A DNA stretch of 64,000 nt from Lentilactobacillus laojiaonis (GTDB lineage Bacteria > Bacillota > Bacilli > Lactobacillales > Lactobacillaceae): assembly GCF_020616595.1 (NCBI RefSeq), contig NZ_CP085278.1, positions 620,001 to 684,000 of the forward strand. Reading direction: 5' to 3'. The notes beneath the pieces are model-generated. The model had not been told where the DNA came from. It saw only the letters and a list, made by a program, of their open reading frames with translations, and did no database searches. Both the position numbers and the translations under genes were made by a program. Shown in pieces: positions 41,054 to 52,326 of the stretch (positions are counted from its first letter, which is position 1; every line of letters begins with the position of its first letter).

Positions 41054-41091
41054 ATTTTAACACTTTTTCAAAAGTTTGACCAATTTTGACC
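41054..41091 (-). promoter_or_regulatory. CtsR operator and promoter of clpB
   Basis: On the minus strand GGTCAAA-ATT-GGTCAAA (41075-41091) is the tandem heptad bound by the heat-shock repressor CtsR. It deviates from the consensus only in the spacer. A -35 TTGGTC overlapping the second heptad and a -10 TAAAAT (41054-41059) lie 18 bases apart. Confidence 0.85.
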
Positions 41092-41099
41092 AAAGTTTT

Positions 41100-42341
41100 T
41101 TATCCTTTTTCTGCATACAATTTAACAATTTCAATTATAGTATCTACCGCTTTCTCCATTGCTTGTTCAGAAACATACTCGAAACGACCATGCATATTCT
41201 CCCCACCAGCAAATAGATTAGGAGTAGGTAAGCCCATAAATGATATTTTAGAGCCATCGGTACCACCACGCACTGGAAAAATATTTGGAACAACCCCAAC
41301 ATTTTTCATTGCTTGCTCTGCTACGTTGACAACTGTTGGATCTTTCTCAATAATTTCTCCCATATTATAGTATTGGTCATGAATTTCAACTTTTAACCGG
41401 TCTTTACCAAAATCTAAATTCATTTGATCAGCAATTCCTCTAAACAATTTTTTACGATCTTCAAATTTTTGGCGATCATGGTCGCGAATAATATATGACA
41501 GTTGAGCTTCATCCACAGTACCATTAAATTTATCTAGATGATAAAAGCCTTCACGCTTTTCGGTATTTTCTGGTCGGTCATGTTCAGGTAGTTTTTGATG
41601 AAAATCGATTCCTACTTGGATTGCGTTAACCATAATATCTTTCGCATCTGATGGATGAACATTGGTACCAGTAATTTGGACTTTAGCTTCGGCTGCATTG
41701 AAAGTTTCATAGCTTAACTCGCCTTCTGGTCCACCATCAACTGTATATGCAACATCGGCACCAAAATCTTTGACATCAAAGTGATCAGCCCCAGTACCGA
41801 TCTCTTCATCAGGTCCAAATCCAATTTTAATTGTTCCATGTTTAATTTCATTATGTTGCATCAAATAATTAATGGCCGCAATAATTTCTGCAACTCCGGA
41901 TTTATCATCAGCTCCCAATAAAGTTGTTCCATCGGTAGTAATTAAAGTATGATTTTTATAGTTTTTTAAATTTGGAAATACTTTAGGATCTAACGTATAT
42001 TCTCCCGATTGGCCTAGCTTAATAACTGATTCACCATCATAATTTTCTACGATCTGTGGATTAATATTCTCTGAATTAAAATCAGCCGTATCAATATGAG
42101 AAATAAAACCAATAGTTGGAACTTTATTGTCCATATTTGCCTCTAAAGTAGCAAATACATAACCACTTTGCTGATTAGTATGTACGTTAGAAAGTCCCAT
42201 AGATTTCAAACGTTGCTCTAAACTGTTCAAAAAATCAACTTCACGAGGACTAGATGGAATAGTTCCAGAGTTTTCATCCGATCGAGTATTTACTTTAACA
42301 AATTCTAAAAAATTTGGTATTAAGTCTGCATATTTTTCCAT
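41100..42341 (-). CDS. pepT: Peptidase T (tripeptide aminopeptidase)
   Basis: Cytosolic M20B zinc peptidase that removes the N-terminal residue of tripeptides. 413 residues. Metal-site segments are [19 protein letters not shown] and [15 protein letters not shown], plus the PVRGGTDGS end region. TGGAGG lies upstream. Follows nif3 on the same strand after 20 bases. Confidence 0.96.
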   Translation of the reverse strand: MEKYADLIPNFLEFVKVNTRSDENSGTIPSSPREVDFLNSLEQRLKSMGLSNVHTNQQSGYVFATLEANMDNKVPTIGFISHIDTADFNSENINPQIVENYDGESVIKLGQSGEYTLDPKVFPNLKNYKNHTLITTDGTTLLGADDKSGVAEIIAAINYLMQHNEIKHGTIKIGFGPDEEIGTGADHFDVKDFGADVAYTVDGGPEGELSYETFNAAEAKVQITGTNVHPSDAKDIMVNAIQVGIDFHQKLPEHDRPENTEKREGFYHLDKFNGTVDEAQLSYIIRDHDRQKFEDRKKLFRGIADQMNLDFGKDRLKVEIHDQYYNMGEIIEKDPTVVNVAEQAMKNVGVVPNIFPVRGGTDGSKISFMGLPTPNLFAGGENMHGRFEYVSEQAMEKAVDTIIEIVKLYAEKG

Positions 42342-42361
42342 AATTAGTATTAGCCTCCAAA

Positions 42362-43477
42362 TTACATAAATTTAAATGGATCCGTATTAATTTCTGATTT
42401 TATTATATCGATGTCCCAATCATTCTGATTAGCCCAGTGGGTAAACATTCCTACTAAATTAATTTTACAAATGCTTTCAATATGGTGTCCCGGATCAATA
42501 ACTGGCATATCAGCTGCGAGCATTTCATGGGCTGTATGATAATATACATCACCAGTAATATAAACATCAGCATTTTTATGTTTAGCTAAATTATAATATT
42601 TACCACCATCTCCGCCAAGAATTGCGACCTTTTTTATAGGTTTATTTAAATCATTAGCTATAACTCTCAAGCCATCAATTTTAAATACTTTTTTACAATA
42701 TTCAATAAATTCAGTTAGTGTCTTAGTTTTTTCTAATTCACCAACTCTTCCCATGCTAACTCGAGATTGATTATCAACTAGTTCAATAATATTGTAGATA
42801 GGTTCTTCAAACGGATGAACATCCTTAAGAGTTTTTAATACCTTTTTCATATTTGATTCGGGAACTTCAAATTCAAGCCGAGAGTCTTCTAACTCAGTTG
42901 GTTCACCTGCTAATCCAGCTGTAGGATCCGCAGGTGTATGAGGAACGTAAAATAAGGTACCTCCACTTTGGTAAGTATAACCAGTATATGGTCCAGAACT
43001 CATGTCTGCTCCTGCATCTACTAATGACATTCTAACCGCATTAGCATAAACATTAGGAACTTGAACAGTCAGGCGATATATTTTCATGACTTTTCCCGGA
43101 ACTAATCCACTCCGATTAACTAATTCTAATTCATCAGCTAACCAATCATTCAATCCACCATTAGCCGAATCCAAATTAGTGTGGGCGGAATACACTGTAA
43201 TATTATTTTGAATTATCTTTGCGTACATAGCATTTTGTGGGTCCGATAAGTCTAGGTTCTTAGCTGGATGAAACATTACGGGGTGATGACTAAAAATAAA
43301 ATCGACATTATTTTGAATAGCTTCTTCTACTATTTCTGGTCGAACATCTAGGGTCACCATCACTTTATGAATATCCGCATCTAGACTGCCAATTTGTAAT
43401 CCTACGGGGTCATTTTTTACTGCAATTTCTTTAGGGGCAAACTGCTCGAATCGATCAACTAATTCTCTAACTTTCAT
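42362..43477 (-). CDS. Nif3-like dinuclear metal-centre protein (YqfO)
   Basis: 371-residue hexameric protein family with two metal ions bound by His/Asp residues (SHHPVMFH near the N-terminus, DPGHHIES near the C-terminus) and a central PII-like insertion. Often annotated as GTP cyclohydrolase type 1-like, though its function is unsettled. GAGGTAA supports the ATG at 43477, overlapping trmK by 11 bases. Always next to trmK in Firmicutes. Confidence 0.9.
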   Translation of the reverse strand: MKVRELVDRFEQFAPKEIAVKNDPVGLQIGSLDADIHKVMVTLDVRPEIVEEAIQNNVDFIFSHHPVMFHPAKNLDLSDPQNAMYAKIIQNNITVYSAHTNLDSANGGLNDWLADELELVNRSGLVPGKVMKIYRLTVQVPNVYANAVRMSLVDAGADMSSGPYTGYTYQSGGTLFYVPHTPADPTAGLAGEPTELEDSRLEFEVPESNMKKVLKTLKDVHPFEEPIYNIIELVDNQSRVSMGRVGELEKTKTLTEFIEYCKKVFKIDGLRVIANDLNKPIKKVAILGGDGGKYYNLAKHKNADVYITGDVYYHTAHEMLAADMPVIDPGHHIESICKINLVGMFTHWANQNDWDIDIIKSEINTDPFKFM

Positions 43478-44171
43478 TTCCAATTACCTCATTAATTTGC
43501 TTGATTTGATGATTTAATTCATCTATTTTATCAATATTGGGCTTCTTTGATGTTTCAATTTGTTTTAACACATTCTCTAATTGTTGTTTTTCACTTCGCC
43601 ACTTTTGGTAAAAAACTTCATTAGGATTATTTACTAAAAACGGTCCAAAAGTTAGTTCTTTATCGGAATAAGTTATTTTATCATTAACTGGTTCAGCTAC
43701 AATAACTTCATAAGTATGGCGATCTTCAGCCAAAATTTGCTCATCAACGATTTTATATCCATTATGCATTAGCCATTCCCTAAGAATCTTTTCACCCACA
43801 TTAGGTTGTAAAATTAAGTTTTGGACATTTTTAAGTTTATCAACCCCACTATCGAGGATTTGACTAATTAAAGTTCCACCCATTCCAGCAATTGTAATAG
43901 TATCTATGTGATCACTAGCTTCAATAGCAGCAAGTCCATCAGCTAATCTTGGTAAAATAGTATTATTTAATCCCGCCTTACTAATTTCATTTTTAGCATT
44001 TTGGTAAGGTCCTCTAACTACTTCACCAGCAATTCCAAAATTTATAATATTATTTTTAGCTAGCCAAATTGGCAAATATGCATGATCAGATCCAATATCT
44101 GCTAACCGACTATTTTTTTTAACGTATCCAGCAACTGTTTTTAATCTAGATGATAAATGATCACTATTCAA
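43467..44171 (-). CDS. trmK: tRNA (adenine-22-N1)-methyltransferase
   Basis: SAM-dependent enzyme making m1A22 in tRNA. 234 residues, with the SAM region LADIGSDHAYLPIWL and catalytic-region TITIAGMGGTLIS, and a C-terminal coiled coil rich in Lys/Glu. The trmK-nif3 pair follows rpoD. Confidence 0.93.
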   Translation of the reverse strand: MNSDHLSSRLKTVAGYVKKNSRLADIGSDHAYLPIWLAKNNIINFGIAGEVVRGPYQNAKNEISKAGLNNTILPRLADGLAAIEASDHIDTITIAGMGGTLISQILDSGVDKLKNVQNLILQPNVGEKILREWLMHNGYKIVDEQILAEDRHTYEVIVAEPVNDKITYSDKELTFGPFLVNNPNEVFYQKWRSEKQQLENVLKQIETSKKPNIDKIDELNHQIKQINEVIGNES

Positions 44172-44221
44172 TTCAAATTCTCCTTAAAATTTAGATAAAC
44201 TAATTATATTGTAAAAATAAA

Positions 44222-44264
44222 CAAAAAAACAGACATGAACCAGTAAAGTTCACATCTGTTGCAA
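44222..44264 (-). terminator. Terminator of rpoD
   Basis: On the minus strand AACAGATGTGAAC pairs with GTTCATGTCTGTT (one mismatch), followed by TTTTTTTG. Confidence 0.85.
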
Positions 44265-44267
44265 TTT

Positions 44268-45392
44268 TTATTCCAAGAAATCTTTTAATTGTTTACTTCT
44301 TGAAGGATGTCTTAATTTTCTAAGTGCTTTAGCTTCAATTTGGCGGATTCTTTCACGAGTAACCCCAAATACTTTACCAACTTCTTCTAAAGTTCTTGTT
44401 CTTCCATCATCAAGACCAAATCGTAGTCTTAATACATTTTCCTCACGGTCAGTTAGTGTGTCTAATACAGTTTCAAGTTGTTCTTTTAGTAATTCATAGG
44501 CAGCATGATCGGCTGGAGAAGTTGCATCTTGATCTTCAATAAAATCACCTAGATGAGAATCGTCTTCTTCACCAATAGGAGTTTCTAAAGAAACGGGTTC
44601 TTGAGCAATTTTTAATATTTCACGAACTTTTTCAGTTGGCATATCCATTTCAGCACCAATTTCTTCTGGTAGAGGTTCTCTACCTAAGTCTTGTAGCAAC
44701 TGACGTTGGATTCTTATTAATTTATTAATGGTTTCAACCATATGAACCGGAATTCGGATGGTTCTTGCTTGGTCAGCAATCGCACGAGTGATGGCCTGTC
44801 TAATCCACCATGTAGCATATGTTGAAAATTTAAATCCTTTACGATAATCAAATTTTTCAACAGCTTTCATGAGACCCATATTTCCTTCTTGAATAAGATC
44901 AAGAAATTGCATTCCTCGACCAACATAACGTTTTGCAATTGAAACTACCAATCTTAAGTTAGCTTCAGCCAATTCTTGCTTAGCTTCTTCTTCACCATCT
45001 TCGATTCGCTTAGCTAGACTAATTTCTTCTTCAGCTTTTAGCAATGGAACACGGCCAATCTCTTTAAGGTACATTCTAACTGGATCGTTAATTTTAATTC
45101 CAGTTGGTGCGGAAACATCACTTAATTCTTTTTTGGTAACTTTTTTAGCCGCATTTAGGGCACGAATATCTGGCTCACCATCTTTATCAACAATACTAAT
45201 ACCAGAATCTTCAACACTTTCTAGCAAAGTTTCAATTGCTTTTTCATCTAGATCATATGGAGTAATAATTTGATCTTCAATTTCATCATAAGTTATATGA
45301 CCAATTGGTTTATTATCCTTAACTAGTTCTTTGAATTCTTTTTCATAGGGTTGTGTTTTAGGTGCTGTTTTTTTGATTTCTTTTTTAGCCAT
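44268..45392 (-). CDS. rpoD: RNA polymerase sigma factor SigA (RpoD)
   Basis: Housekeeping sigma factor, 374 residues. A lysine-rich N-terminus and short region 1.1 are followed by region 1.2 ([11 protein letters not shown]), region 2 with [19 protein letters not shown] for -10 recognition and melting, region 3, and region 4 ([20 protein letters not shown]) for the -35 box. TAGGAGGTC precedes the ATG. It follows dnaG by 25 bases, the classical macromolecular-synthesis pair. Confidence 0.98.
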   Translation of the reverse strand: MAKKEIKKTAPKTQPYEKEFKELVKDNKPIGHITYDEIEDQIITPYDLDEKAIETLLESVEDSGISIVDKDGEPDIRALNAAKKVTKKELSDVSAPTGIKINDPVRMYLKEIGRVPLLKAEEEISLAKRIEDGEEEAKQELAEANLRLVVSIAKRYVGRGMQFLDLIQEGNMGLMKAVEKFDYRKGFKFSTYATWWIRQAITRAIADQARTIRIPVHMVETINKLIRIQRQLLQDLGREPLPEEIGAEMDMPTEKVREILKIAQEPVSLETPIGEEDDSHLGDFIEDQDATSPADHAAYELLKEQLETVLDTLTDREENVLRLRFGLDDGRTRTLEEVGKVFGVTRERIRQIEAKALRKLRHPSRSKQLKDFLE

Positions 45393-45417
45393 TTAATGAC
45401 CTCCTAAAGTCATAACA

Positions 45418-47223
45418 TTAAAGATACGATCTTTTTTCTTGTTCTAATTTAATTAATTCAATTGCTAATTGACGCTGCTTATTAACATCATTTTGCTTAA
45501 CGGCATCTTTAAATTCTGTTTTTTTATTAACTATTCTTGTTTCAACAGGAATTTTCTTGGTTAATAAATTAATATAGTCATCAATTTCTTGTTTGGTTGG
45601 ATCACCAAACAAAGGTAACATATCTATTTCAATTAGTAAATTTTGTAAATCAGGCTCATGGATTAAGTTACTGAAAATAGAAACATCAAAAATTTCATAT
45701 TTTGTAAAATATTCTTGAGCTAATAAAAATATTAATTGATATGGCTCATGTAAAAAATTAAAATCTGACAAGCTAGTTACTTGTAACCAAGCATCTTGAT
45801 AATGAAGCATTCGATTAAGCAGTGCTTGTTCTGTGCGTTCAACCAACGTGACTTTTTTATTACTTTTTGCATTAACTTCAAAAATTTTATTTGGTTTATT
45901 CGTACTTTTATCTATACGCGTAGGTGGATTTGTCGTTGAAGAAATTTGAAGTTTTAAAATTTCTTTATCAATTTTAAATTCATTAGATAGTTTACTTAAA
46001 TATAGATCTAATTCAATCGGCGAATTTATTTTAGAAATAATTTTAAGAGATTCAGATATATAGCGACTTTTATCGCTCTCTGAAGTAAAATCATAATCCT
46101 CTCTCAAATAATCAAGTTCAAAATCAATGGGAGTTTGCGGATGTTTCAATAGATTCATAAATTCACTTGCATCATTTTGTTTAATAAACTCATCTGGATC
46201 CAATTGATTAGGCAGTGATAATATTTTAATACTTAATTTTGAGTTAGCCAAAATTTCAATAGCTCGTTTAGTCGCCTTTTGACCGGCACTGTCTCCATCA
46301 TAACAAATGATCAATTCATCGGTTATTTTTTCAATTGAATAAATCTGTTGCTCAGTTAAACTAGTCCCCATTGAAGCAATTCCCGACTCAATTCCTGATT
46401 TATAAGCGGTAATGACATCCATGAAACCTTCAAATAAAATAGCCGGTTGATTATTTCTAATTCTTAATCTAGCCTTATCTAAATTAAATAAGTTTTTACG
46501 CTTATTGAAGATATCCGTCTCAGGACTATTTAAATATTTTGGCATATCTGGATTAGCATTAAGCAGTCGGCCAGAAAAAGCAATTGTCTTACCATTACTA
46601 TCTCTAATCGGAAACATAATTCGATCAACAAATCGATCACTTAAATTTCCTTGCTGGTCTTCCGAAAATAGTCCTGATTTTCTTAATTGTTGAAAGTCAA
46701 CCTTGTGTTCATCAAAAAATGACTTAAGGATTCGATTGGGTGGAGCATAACCCAAATTAAATTCTTCAATAACTTCACTACCCATACCTCTATCTTGAAG
46801 GTAATTTAGAGCAGTTTCTCCTATCTTAGTATTAACTAGGATATGATTAAACAATTTAGCAGCCTGCTCATTAATCTCAATTAGCTTATTGTTAAGGGAA
46901 TTATTAGAATTATCATTTTTTATATACTGAGGGGCAATTGAGACCCCAACAAATTCAGCGACTTTGGCAACTGCCTCAGGAAATGATATATTTTCTAATT
47001 CCATTATAAATTTAAACGCATTGCCCCCACGACCGCAACTAAAGCAATGAAAAATTTGTTTTTCTTCGGATACAGAAAAAGATGGGGTCCGCTCTTCATG
47101 AAACGGACAAAGACCAAATAGATTTTTCCCAGATTGTTTTAATTGCACATACTGTCCAACTACGTCTACAATGTCGGTTTGACTTTGTATTTGATCAACA
47201 ACATTTTCAGGAATTTTAACCAT
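45418..47223 (-). CDS. dnaG: DNA primase
   Basis: Makes RNA primers for replication. 601 residues. The zinc-binding ligands are Cys39, His42, Cys60 and Cys63. The Toprim core includes EGFMDVITAYKSG and DGDSAGQKA. A C-terminal helicase-interaction domain follows. GGGAGGA precedes the ATG. glyS lies upstream behind a strong terminator, so dnaG-rpoD likely has its own promoter in the gap. Confidence 0.97.
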   Translation of the reverse strand: MVKIPENVVDQIQSQTDIVDVVGQYVQLKQSGKNLFGLCPFHEERTPSFSVSEEKQIFHCFSCGRGGNAFKFIMELENISFPEAVAKVAEFVGVSIAPQYIKNDNSNNSLNNKLIEINEQAAKLFNHILVNTKIGETALNYLQDRGMGSEVIEEFNLGYAPPNRILKSFFDEHKVDFQQLRKSGLFSEDQQGNLSDRFVDRIMFPIRDSNGKTIAFSGRLLNANPDMPKYLNSPETDIFNKRKNLFNLDKARLRIRNNQPAILFEGFMDVITAYKSGIESGIASMGTSLTEQQIYSIEKITDELIICYDGDSAGQKATKRAIEILANSKLSIKILSLPNQLDPDEFIKQNDASEFMNLLKHPQTPIDFELDYLREDYDFTSESDKSRYISESLKIISKINSPIELDLYLSKLSNEFKIDKEILKLQISSTTNPPTRIDKSTNKPNKIFEVNAKSNKKVTLVERTEQALLNRMLHYQDAWLQVTSLSDFNFLHEPYQLIFLLAQEYFTKYEIFDVSIFSNLIHEPDLQNLLIEIDMLPLFGDPTKQEIDDYINLLTKKIPVETRIVNKKTEFKDAVKQNDVNKQRQLAIELIKLEQEKRSYL

Positions 47224-47253
47224 GATGTCCTCCCATCTTTTATTAATATTACT

Positions 47254-47288
47254 GATAAAAGTCGCACATTAATTAATAATGTGCGACT
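47254..47288 (-). terminator. Terminator of glyS
   Basis: Perfect 12-base stem AGTCGCACATTA / TAATGTGCGACT, followed by TTTTATC on the minus strand, separating glyQS from dnaG-rpoD. Confidence 0.85.
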
Positions 47289-47356
47289 AATTTATTTTTA
47301 GAAATACATATTCTATTCTACATTCAAACTATTATAAAAACAAGCTTTAATAATTG

Positions 47357-49432
47357 TTATTTAACAACTAATTGGTTTAAATCACCTAATTTATAAATTA
47401 GGTTAGCAAGTGCAGTTAATTGAGCTAAACGGTTATTTTTTAAGCTCTCGTTATCAGACATAATCATTGTTTCATCGAAATAATTGTTAATGTCATTTTT
47501 TAAACTTGCCAAACGTTGATAAGCAACTTCAGGAGTGCTTTGATCAAAACCATCCATAATATCATTTACATCATTAAATAATAATTTTTCTGTATCATTT
47601 TCAAATAATTTTGCATCAATGGATGGTAAGTTTATATCTTTAGCTTTATCTGCTAATCTTAAAACTCTAGTTAAAGATTCAATTATTTCCTTAAAGTCAG
47701 CATCATCTTTATGTTCATTCAATGTTAATCCACTTTGAATGACGTAATAAACATCACTTGAATTGCTTGCAATAACTGCATCAGAAATATCATATCTAAC
47801 TTTTTTATCATTTAGATATTGCTTGATACGATCGTTTACAAATAAAACAACATCCTGAATTTGTGATTTTTGGTCAATTTCAGGGGCAACTTTTTCATTA
47901 CCTTCAACATCAACAACTTTATTTAGTAGTTTGTTTAGATCAATATCCCATTTTTGATCAGCAATAATTCTAACGATTCCAATTGCTTGGCGTCTTAAGG
48001 CATATGGATCATTTGATCCGCTAGGCACCATTCCAGCAGCAAAGAAAGTTAAAATACTGTCCAATTTATCAGCTACTGCTAATATGCTACCAACCAAAGT
48101 ATCAGGTAATTCACCAGTAGCCGAAATGGGCATGTAGTGTTCACGAATAGCAGCAGCTACTTCTGGATCCTCTTTTTGCAAGAGTGCATATTTTTCACCC
48201 ATAATTCCTTGCAATTCTGAAAATTCTCCCACCATTCCAGAAACTAAATCAAATTTGTAAATTTCTGCAGCTCGATTCAAGTTTTGTAATTGAGAACTAG
48301 TTAGTTTAAGCTGTTGACCTAAAATATCACTAATTACTTTAACTCGCATCATTTTTTCATACATTGTAGAAATTTTATCGTGGAAACTTACTTTCTTTAG
48401 ACGTTCTACATAGTCATTAATACTTGATTTTTGATCTTCTTGATAAAAGAACATTGCATCTTCTAATCTTGCAGTAAGAACTTTTTCGTTACCTGCAATA
48501 ACATTTTCTAAGTATTCACTATTTCCATTACGAACTGATATAAAGTGTGGTAATAAGGTGTTATTTTGATCAGTTACATAGAAAAATCTTTGATGATCCT
48601 TCATTGAAGTTACTAAAACTTCCTCTGGAATTTTTAAATATTTATCATCAAAGTTACCATAAAAGGCGGTTGGCCATTCAACTAAATTATTAACTTCTTC
48701 TAACAAATCACTGTCAATGCTAACTTTCCAATTATTATCACTAACAATTTCATTAATTTGTTTACGAATTAAATTTTTACGTTTTTCTGCATCTGCAATT
48801 ACAAATTGTTCAGTTAGTTTTTCTTCATATTCTTTAGCATCATTAAATTGAACGTCTTTACCTAAGAATCGATGGCCACGAGAAATATTATCTGTAGTTA
48901 CATCAAGAATTGAAAATGGAATCACTTGATTATTTAACATTGCCACTAACCATTTAATAGGTCGTACAAATTGTAAAGTGTTTTCTCCCCACTTCATCAT
49001 AGTAGGAAAATTCATAGATACAATTATGTCATTTAAATTAGCAAGAATTTCTTGAACTGGTTGGCCTTTAATATGTTTTTCTACATATACATATTCAGTT
49101 CCTTTGATATCCTTAAAGGTTATATCATCAGTGCTTACGCCTTGACCTTTAGTAAAACCAATAGCCGCTTTAGTCCAATTACCATCTGCATCCATTGCAA
49201 TTTTTTTAGCAGGACCTTTTACCATTTCATCAATATCAGGTTGTTTTTCAGATAAATCAGAAATTAGTAATGCCAATCTTCTTGGAGTTGAAAACTTCTT
49301 AATACTACTAAATGAAATTTGTTGATCTTTTAAGTACTTTTTAACGCGAGTTTCTAATTGATCAATACTAGCTGTAACAACATGAGCTGGCATTTCTTCT
49401 AAACCAATTTCTAATAAGAAGTTATTAGTCAT
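47357..49432 (-). CDS. glyS: Glycyl-tRNA synthetase beta subunit
   Basis: 691-residue beta chain of the tetrameric bacterial glycyl-tRNA synthetase. It starts TNNFLLEIGLEEMPA as in the family; the C-terminal half holds the HD-like and anticodon-binding domains. AGGAGG precedes the ATG, which overlaps the glyQ stop by one base (TAATG), so subunits are coupled. Confidence 0.97.
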   Translation of the reverse strand: MTNNFLLEIGLEEMPAHVVTASIDQLETRVKKYLKDQQISFSSIKKFSTPRRLALLISDLSEKQPDIDEMVKGPAKKIAMDADGNWTKAAIGFTKGQGVSTDDITFKDIKGTEYVYVEKHIKGQPVQEILANLNDIIVSMNFPTMMKWGENTLQFVRPIKWLVAMLNNQVIPFSILDVTTDNISRGHRFLGKDVQFNDAKEYEEKLTEQFVIADAEKRKNLIRKQINEIVSDNNWKVSIDSDLLEEVNNLVEWPTAFYGNFDDKYLKIPEEVLVTSMKDHQRFFYVTDQNNTLLPHFISVRNGNSEYLENVIAGNEKVLTARLEDAMFFYQEDQKSSINDYVERLKKVSFHDKISTMYEKMMRVKVISDILGQQLKLTSSQLQNLNRAAEIYKFDLVSGMVGEFSELQGIMGEKYALLQKEDPEVAAAIREHYMPISATGELPDTLVGSILAVADKLDSILTFFAAGMVPSGSNDPYALRRQAIGIVRIIADQKWDIDLNKLLNKVVDVEGNEKVAPEIDQKSQIQDVVLFVNDRIKQYLNDKKVRYDISDAVIASNSSDVYYVIQSGLTLNEHKDDADFKEIIESLTRVLRLADKAKDINLPSIDAKLFENDTEKLLFNDVNDIMDGFDQSTPEVAYQRLASLKNDINNYFDETMIMSDNESLKNNRLAQLTALANLIYKLGDLNQLVVK

Positions 49433-50358
49433 TATTTTTCCTCCTTATCGTCAGCTAATAACGCTTGACGTTTGTCTTCATCTTTAATTAATGGGAAACC
49501 GAGTTTTTTACGTTCATTAACAAATTCTCTAGCCACTTGGCGAGCCATATTTCTAATTCTTGATAGGTATCCGGCACGTTCTGTTACTGAAACAGCCCCA
49601 CGTGCATCTAATAAATTAAATGTATGGCTACATTTCAAAATATAGTCATAAGCGGGATGAACTAAATTATTTTCTAATAAACGTTTAGCTTCTATTTCGT
49701 AATTTTCGAATTGTTGCATTAACATTTCTTGATTACTAAATTCAAAACTGTATTTAGAATGTTCATATTCTGGTTCCTTAAAGATATCACCATATAAAAC
49801 ATTGTCTGCCCATTTTAAATCAAAAACAGAATTCACATCTTGAATGTATGAAGATAGTCTTTCTAAACCATAAGTAATTTCTACAGCAACTGGATCCATT
49901 TCTAGACCACCAACAATTTGGAAGTAAGTAAATTGGGTAACTTCCATTCCGTCTAACCAAACTTCCCAACCAACACCGGCACAACCCATTGAAGGATTTT
50001 CCCAGTTATCTTCAACAAATCTAATATCATGTTCTAAAGGATTAATTCCTAATTCTTTTAAACTACTTAAATAAAGTTCTTGGATATTTTCTGGAGAAGG
50101 CTTCATAACAACTTGAAATTGATGATGTTGATATAATCTATTAGGATTTTCACCATATCGACCATCAGCCGGTCTTCTAGATGGCTCGATATAAGCAGCG
50201 TTCCATGGTTCAGGACCTACAGCTCTTAAAAAAGTATAGGGACTCATAGTTCCAGCACCCTTTTCAGTATCATAGGCTTGCATTAATAAACATCCTTGTG
50301 ATGACCAATATTTTTGTAATCTTAAAATGATTTCTTGAACTGATAATTTTTCAGTCAT
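49432..50358 (-). CDS. glyQ: Glycyl-tRNA synthetase alpha subunit
   Basis: Catalytic alpha chain of class II GlyRS. 308 residues from the ATG at 50358 ([18 protein letters not shown]), with AGGAGG upstream; the open frame to 50409 runs into the T-box terminator and is not coding. Recognisable segments are [19 protein letters not shown] and [19 protein letters not shown]. Controlled by the T-box leader. Confidence 0.97.
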   Translation of the reverse strand: MTEKLSVQEIILRLQKYWSSQGCLLMQAYDTEKGAGTMSPYTFLRAVGPEPWNAAYIEPSRRPADGRYGENPNRLYQHHQFQVVMKPSPENIQELYLSSLKELGINPLEHDIRFVEDNWENPSMGCAGVGWEVWLDGMEVTQFTYFQIVGGLEMDPVAVEITYGLERLSSYIQDVNSVFDLKWADNVLYGDIFKEPEYEHSKYSFEFSNQEMLMQQFENYEIEAKRLLENNLVHPAYDYILKCSHTFNLLDARGAVSVTERAGYLSRIRNMARQVAREFVNERKKLGFPLIKDEDKRQALLADDKEEK

Positions 50359-50370
50359 TATTTTCCTCCT

Positions 50371-50592
50371 AAATAAAAAGTCCCTATGCCAATTGAAATA
50401 ACATTTCAATCAACATAGGGACGATATTTTCGCGGTTCCACCCTAATTCTGAGAAAACTCAGCACTTAGTTTCTGTTAGCATAAAAAGCGCCAAATCAAA
50501 AATTTAAAACATTTGGCTCTCACTATCCCAAACTCGCTAAGCTTTCAAATTAGTATTTTTCTTTTATCATAGCTAAAAATATTTAAATTACG
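50371..50592 (-). promoter_or_regulatory. T-box riboswitch, glycine-specific, upstream of glyQS
   Basis: The minus strand contains the T-box core AGGGTGGAACCGCG (50431-50444). Downstream, a terminator stem GTCCCTATG...CATAGGGAC followed by TTTTTATT spans 50371-50422. Upstream, a stem I closed by TAGC...GCTA has an AGAG-type distal segment and a candidate GGC specifier. Uncharged tRNA-Gly would favour read-through into glyQS. Confidence 0.93.
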
Positions 50593-50598
50593 ATATTA

Positions 50599-50627
50599 AT
50601 CATAAGTAACAAGTGGGTAATTGTCAA
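50599..50627 (-). promoter_or_regulatory. Promoter of the glyQS T-box transcript
   Basis: TTGACA (50622-50627) and TATGAT (50599-50604) with a 17-base spacer on the minus strand, just downstream of recO's end. Confidence 0.8.
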
Positions 50628-50632
50628 TATCA

Positions 50633-51394
50633 TTAAAGACTTAAATCATTAATTTGATCAATAAAATTTTTACTTTTTGGCTTAACACCAACTGAATTTT
50701 CGTAAATTTGATCAATTGTGGTTCTTAATTTTTGCTTAGTTTCTTGACTAGCTTTGATATTCTTGATGTTTTTAAAATTAATTGCTGAAAATAATCTTAA
50801 AAAATAAATCGTTTTTTGATCTAAATGATATCGATGGGGATCCATTGAAAAATGATTTGAACAAATTAATCCACCATAAGCATCTGAATAGTCAAAATTC
50901 AAGTCTGAACGATGACAGATGGAACAATCTAACCAATTAGGAGCAACTCCAAATGCATCTAATAATTGAATTTCAAAAATGTTAGTAATAATTTGTGAAT
51001 CAAAACCATTATTAATCAAATTCATCCCATCTATTAAGTTTAAATACCAATCATTGATCGGTTCATCATCAGGATATGCCAAGTCGATTAATGACATTAT
51101 ATAAGTAGAATAAGCGTTTAAAATAATATCATTGCTAATGTTATTAAAATGTTTAATATCTTTAACTGTTTTTATATAAGAAAGTTTATCAACCCTTAAA
51201 TCCCCAATATAAGTTCCGTAAGTAAATGGTAAAATCGCTGCCCGCATCTTAAAACGAGGTTTTTTTGCTCCTCTAACTAAAAACATCTTTTTACCAAATT
51301 GATCAGTTAAAAACTTTATTAATAAGTCATTTTCCCGATAATTTTTGGTATATAAAATAATCCCATTAAAATCTTGAATTTTATTACTATTCAA
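50633..51394 (-). CDS. recO: DNA repair protein RecO
   Basis: Loads RecA on SSB-coated DNA in the RecFOR pathway. 253 residues: N-terminal OB-fold (FNGIILYTKNYRENDLLIKFLT), helical domain, and a zinc-binding segment with CSIC...CSNH. Follows era by 14 bases. Confidence 0.95.
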   Translation of the reverse strand: MNSNKIQDFNGIILYTKNYRENDLLIKFLTDQFGKKMFLVRGAKKPRFKMRAAILPFTYGTYIGDLRVDKLSYIKTVKDIKHFNNISNDIILNAYSTYIMSLIDLAYPDDEPINDWYLNLIDGMNLINNGFDSQIITNIFEIQLLDAFGVAPNWLDCSICHRSDLNFDYSDAYGGLICSNHFSMDPHRYHLDQKTIYFLRLFSAINFKNIKNIKASQETKQKLRTTIDQIYENSVGVKPKSKNFIDQINDLSL

Positions 51395-51408
51395 ATAGTT
51401 ATTACTCC

Positions 51409-52314
51409 TTAATAATCATTCTTACGATAACCATAAGATTGTAAAAGTGAAGTCTTATCACGCCACTTAGGTTCAACTTTTACCCATAATTCAAGGTATA
51501 CCTTGCTACCTAAAAGATTTTCGATATCTTTTCTAGCTAAAGTACCAATTTTTTTAAGCATTGAACCACCTTTACCAATTACAATAGCTTTTTGGCCAGG
51601 ACGCTCAACAATAATTGTGGCTTGTATATGAACCTTATTATTTTCATCATTACTAATTTTTTCAACATATACTGCTACAGAATGAGGAATTTCTTGTTTA
51701 GTTAATTGCAATACTTTTTCTCGAATTAATTCTGAAACAATAAATCGTTCTGGATGATCAGTTACTTGATCCTTAGGATAATATTGAGGTCCTTCAGGTA
51801 GTTCCCTTACTAATGATCCTAATAATGCATCGACATTATTACCTTGGAGTGCAGAAATTGGAAAAACTTCTTTAAATGGCAAACTATCTCTATATTGTTC
51901 AATAATCACCATAATATCATCAGGAGTAATTTCATCAATTTTATTAATCACTAAATAAATTGGTTTATCAATATTTTTTAGTTGTTCAATTATATAGTTA
52001 TCACCTGCACCGCGACGCTCAGTAGCATTAACCATAAATAATACTGCATCTACTTCCCTTAAAGATGAAAGTGCTGATGTTACCATAAAGTCGCCTAATT
52101 TATTCTGTGGTTTATGAATTCCGGGAGTATCAATAAAGACAACTTGAGCATCATCAGTAGTATAAACCCCTTGAATTTTATTTCTGGTTGTTTGAGCCTT
52201 ATTACTCATAATCGCAACCTTTTGTCCAACAACTCGATTTAAAAATGTTGACTTACCTACATTAGGTCGTCCTACGATTGAAACAAATCCTGAGTGAAAT
52301 GTTTGATTTTCCAT
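51409..52314 (-). CDS. era: GTPase Era
   Basis: 16S rRNA-binding GTPase for 30S assembly. 301 residues with G1 GRPNVGKST near 15-23, G3 DTPGIH, G4 NKID, and a C-terminal KH domain ([13 protein letters not shown]). AGGAGG-like site before the ATG. Part of phoH-ybeY-dgkA-era-recO. Confidence 0.98.
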   Translation of the reverse strand: MENQTFHSGFVSIVGRPNVGKSTFLNRVVGQKVAIMSNKAQTTRNKIQGVYTTDDAQVVFIDTPGIHKPQNKLGDFMVTSALSSLREVDAVLFMVNATERRGAGDNYIIEQLKNIDKPIYLVINKIDEITPDDIMVIIEQYRDSLPFKEVFPISALQGNNVDALLGSLVRELPEGPQYYPKDQVTDHPERFIVSELIREKVLQLTKQEIPHSVAVYVEKISNDENNKVHIQATIIVERPGQKAIVIGKGGSMLKKIGTLARKDIENLLGSKVYLELWVKVEPKWRDKTSLLQSYGYRKNDY

Positions 52315-52326
52315 AAATCCTCCTCA

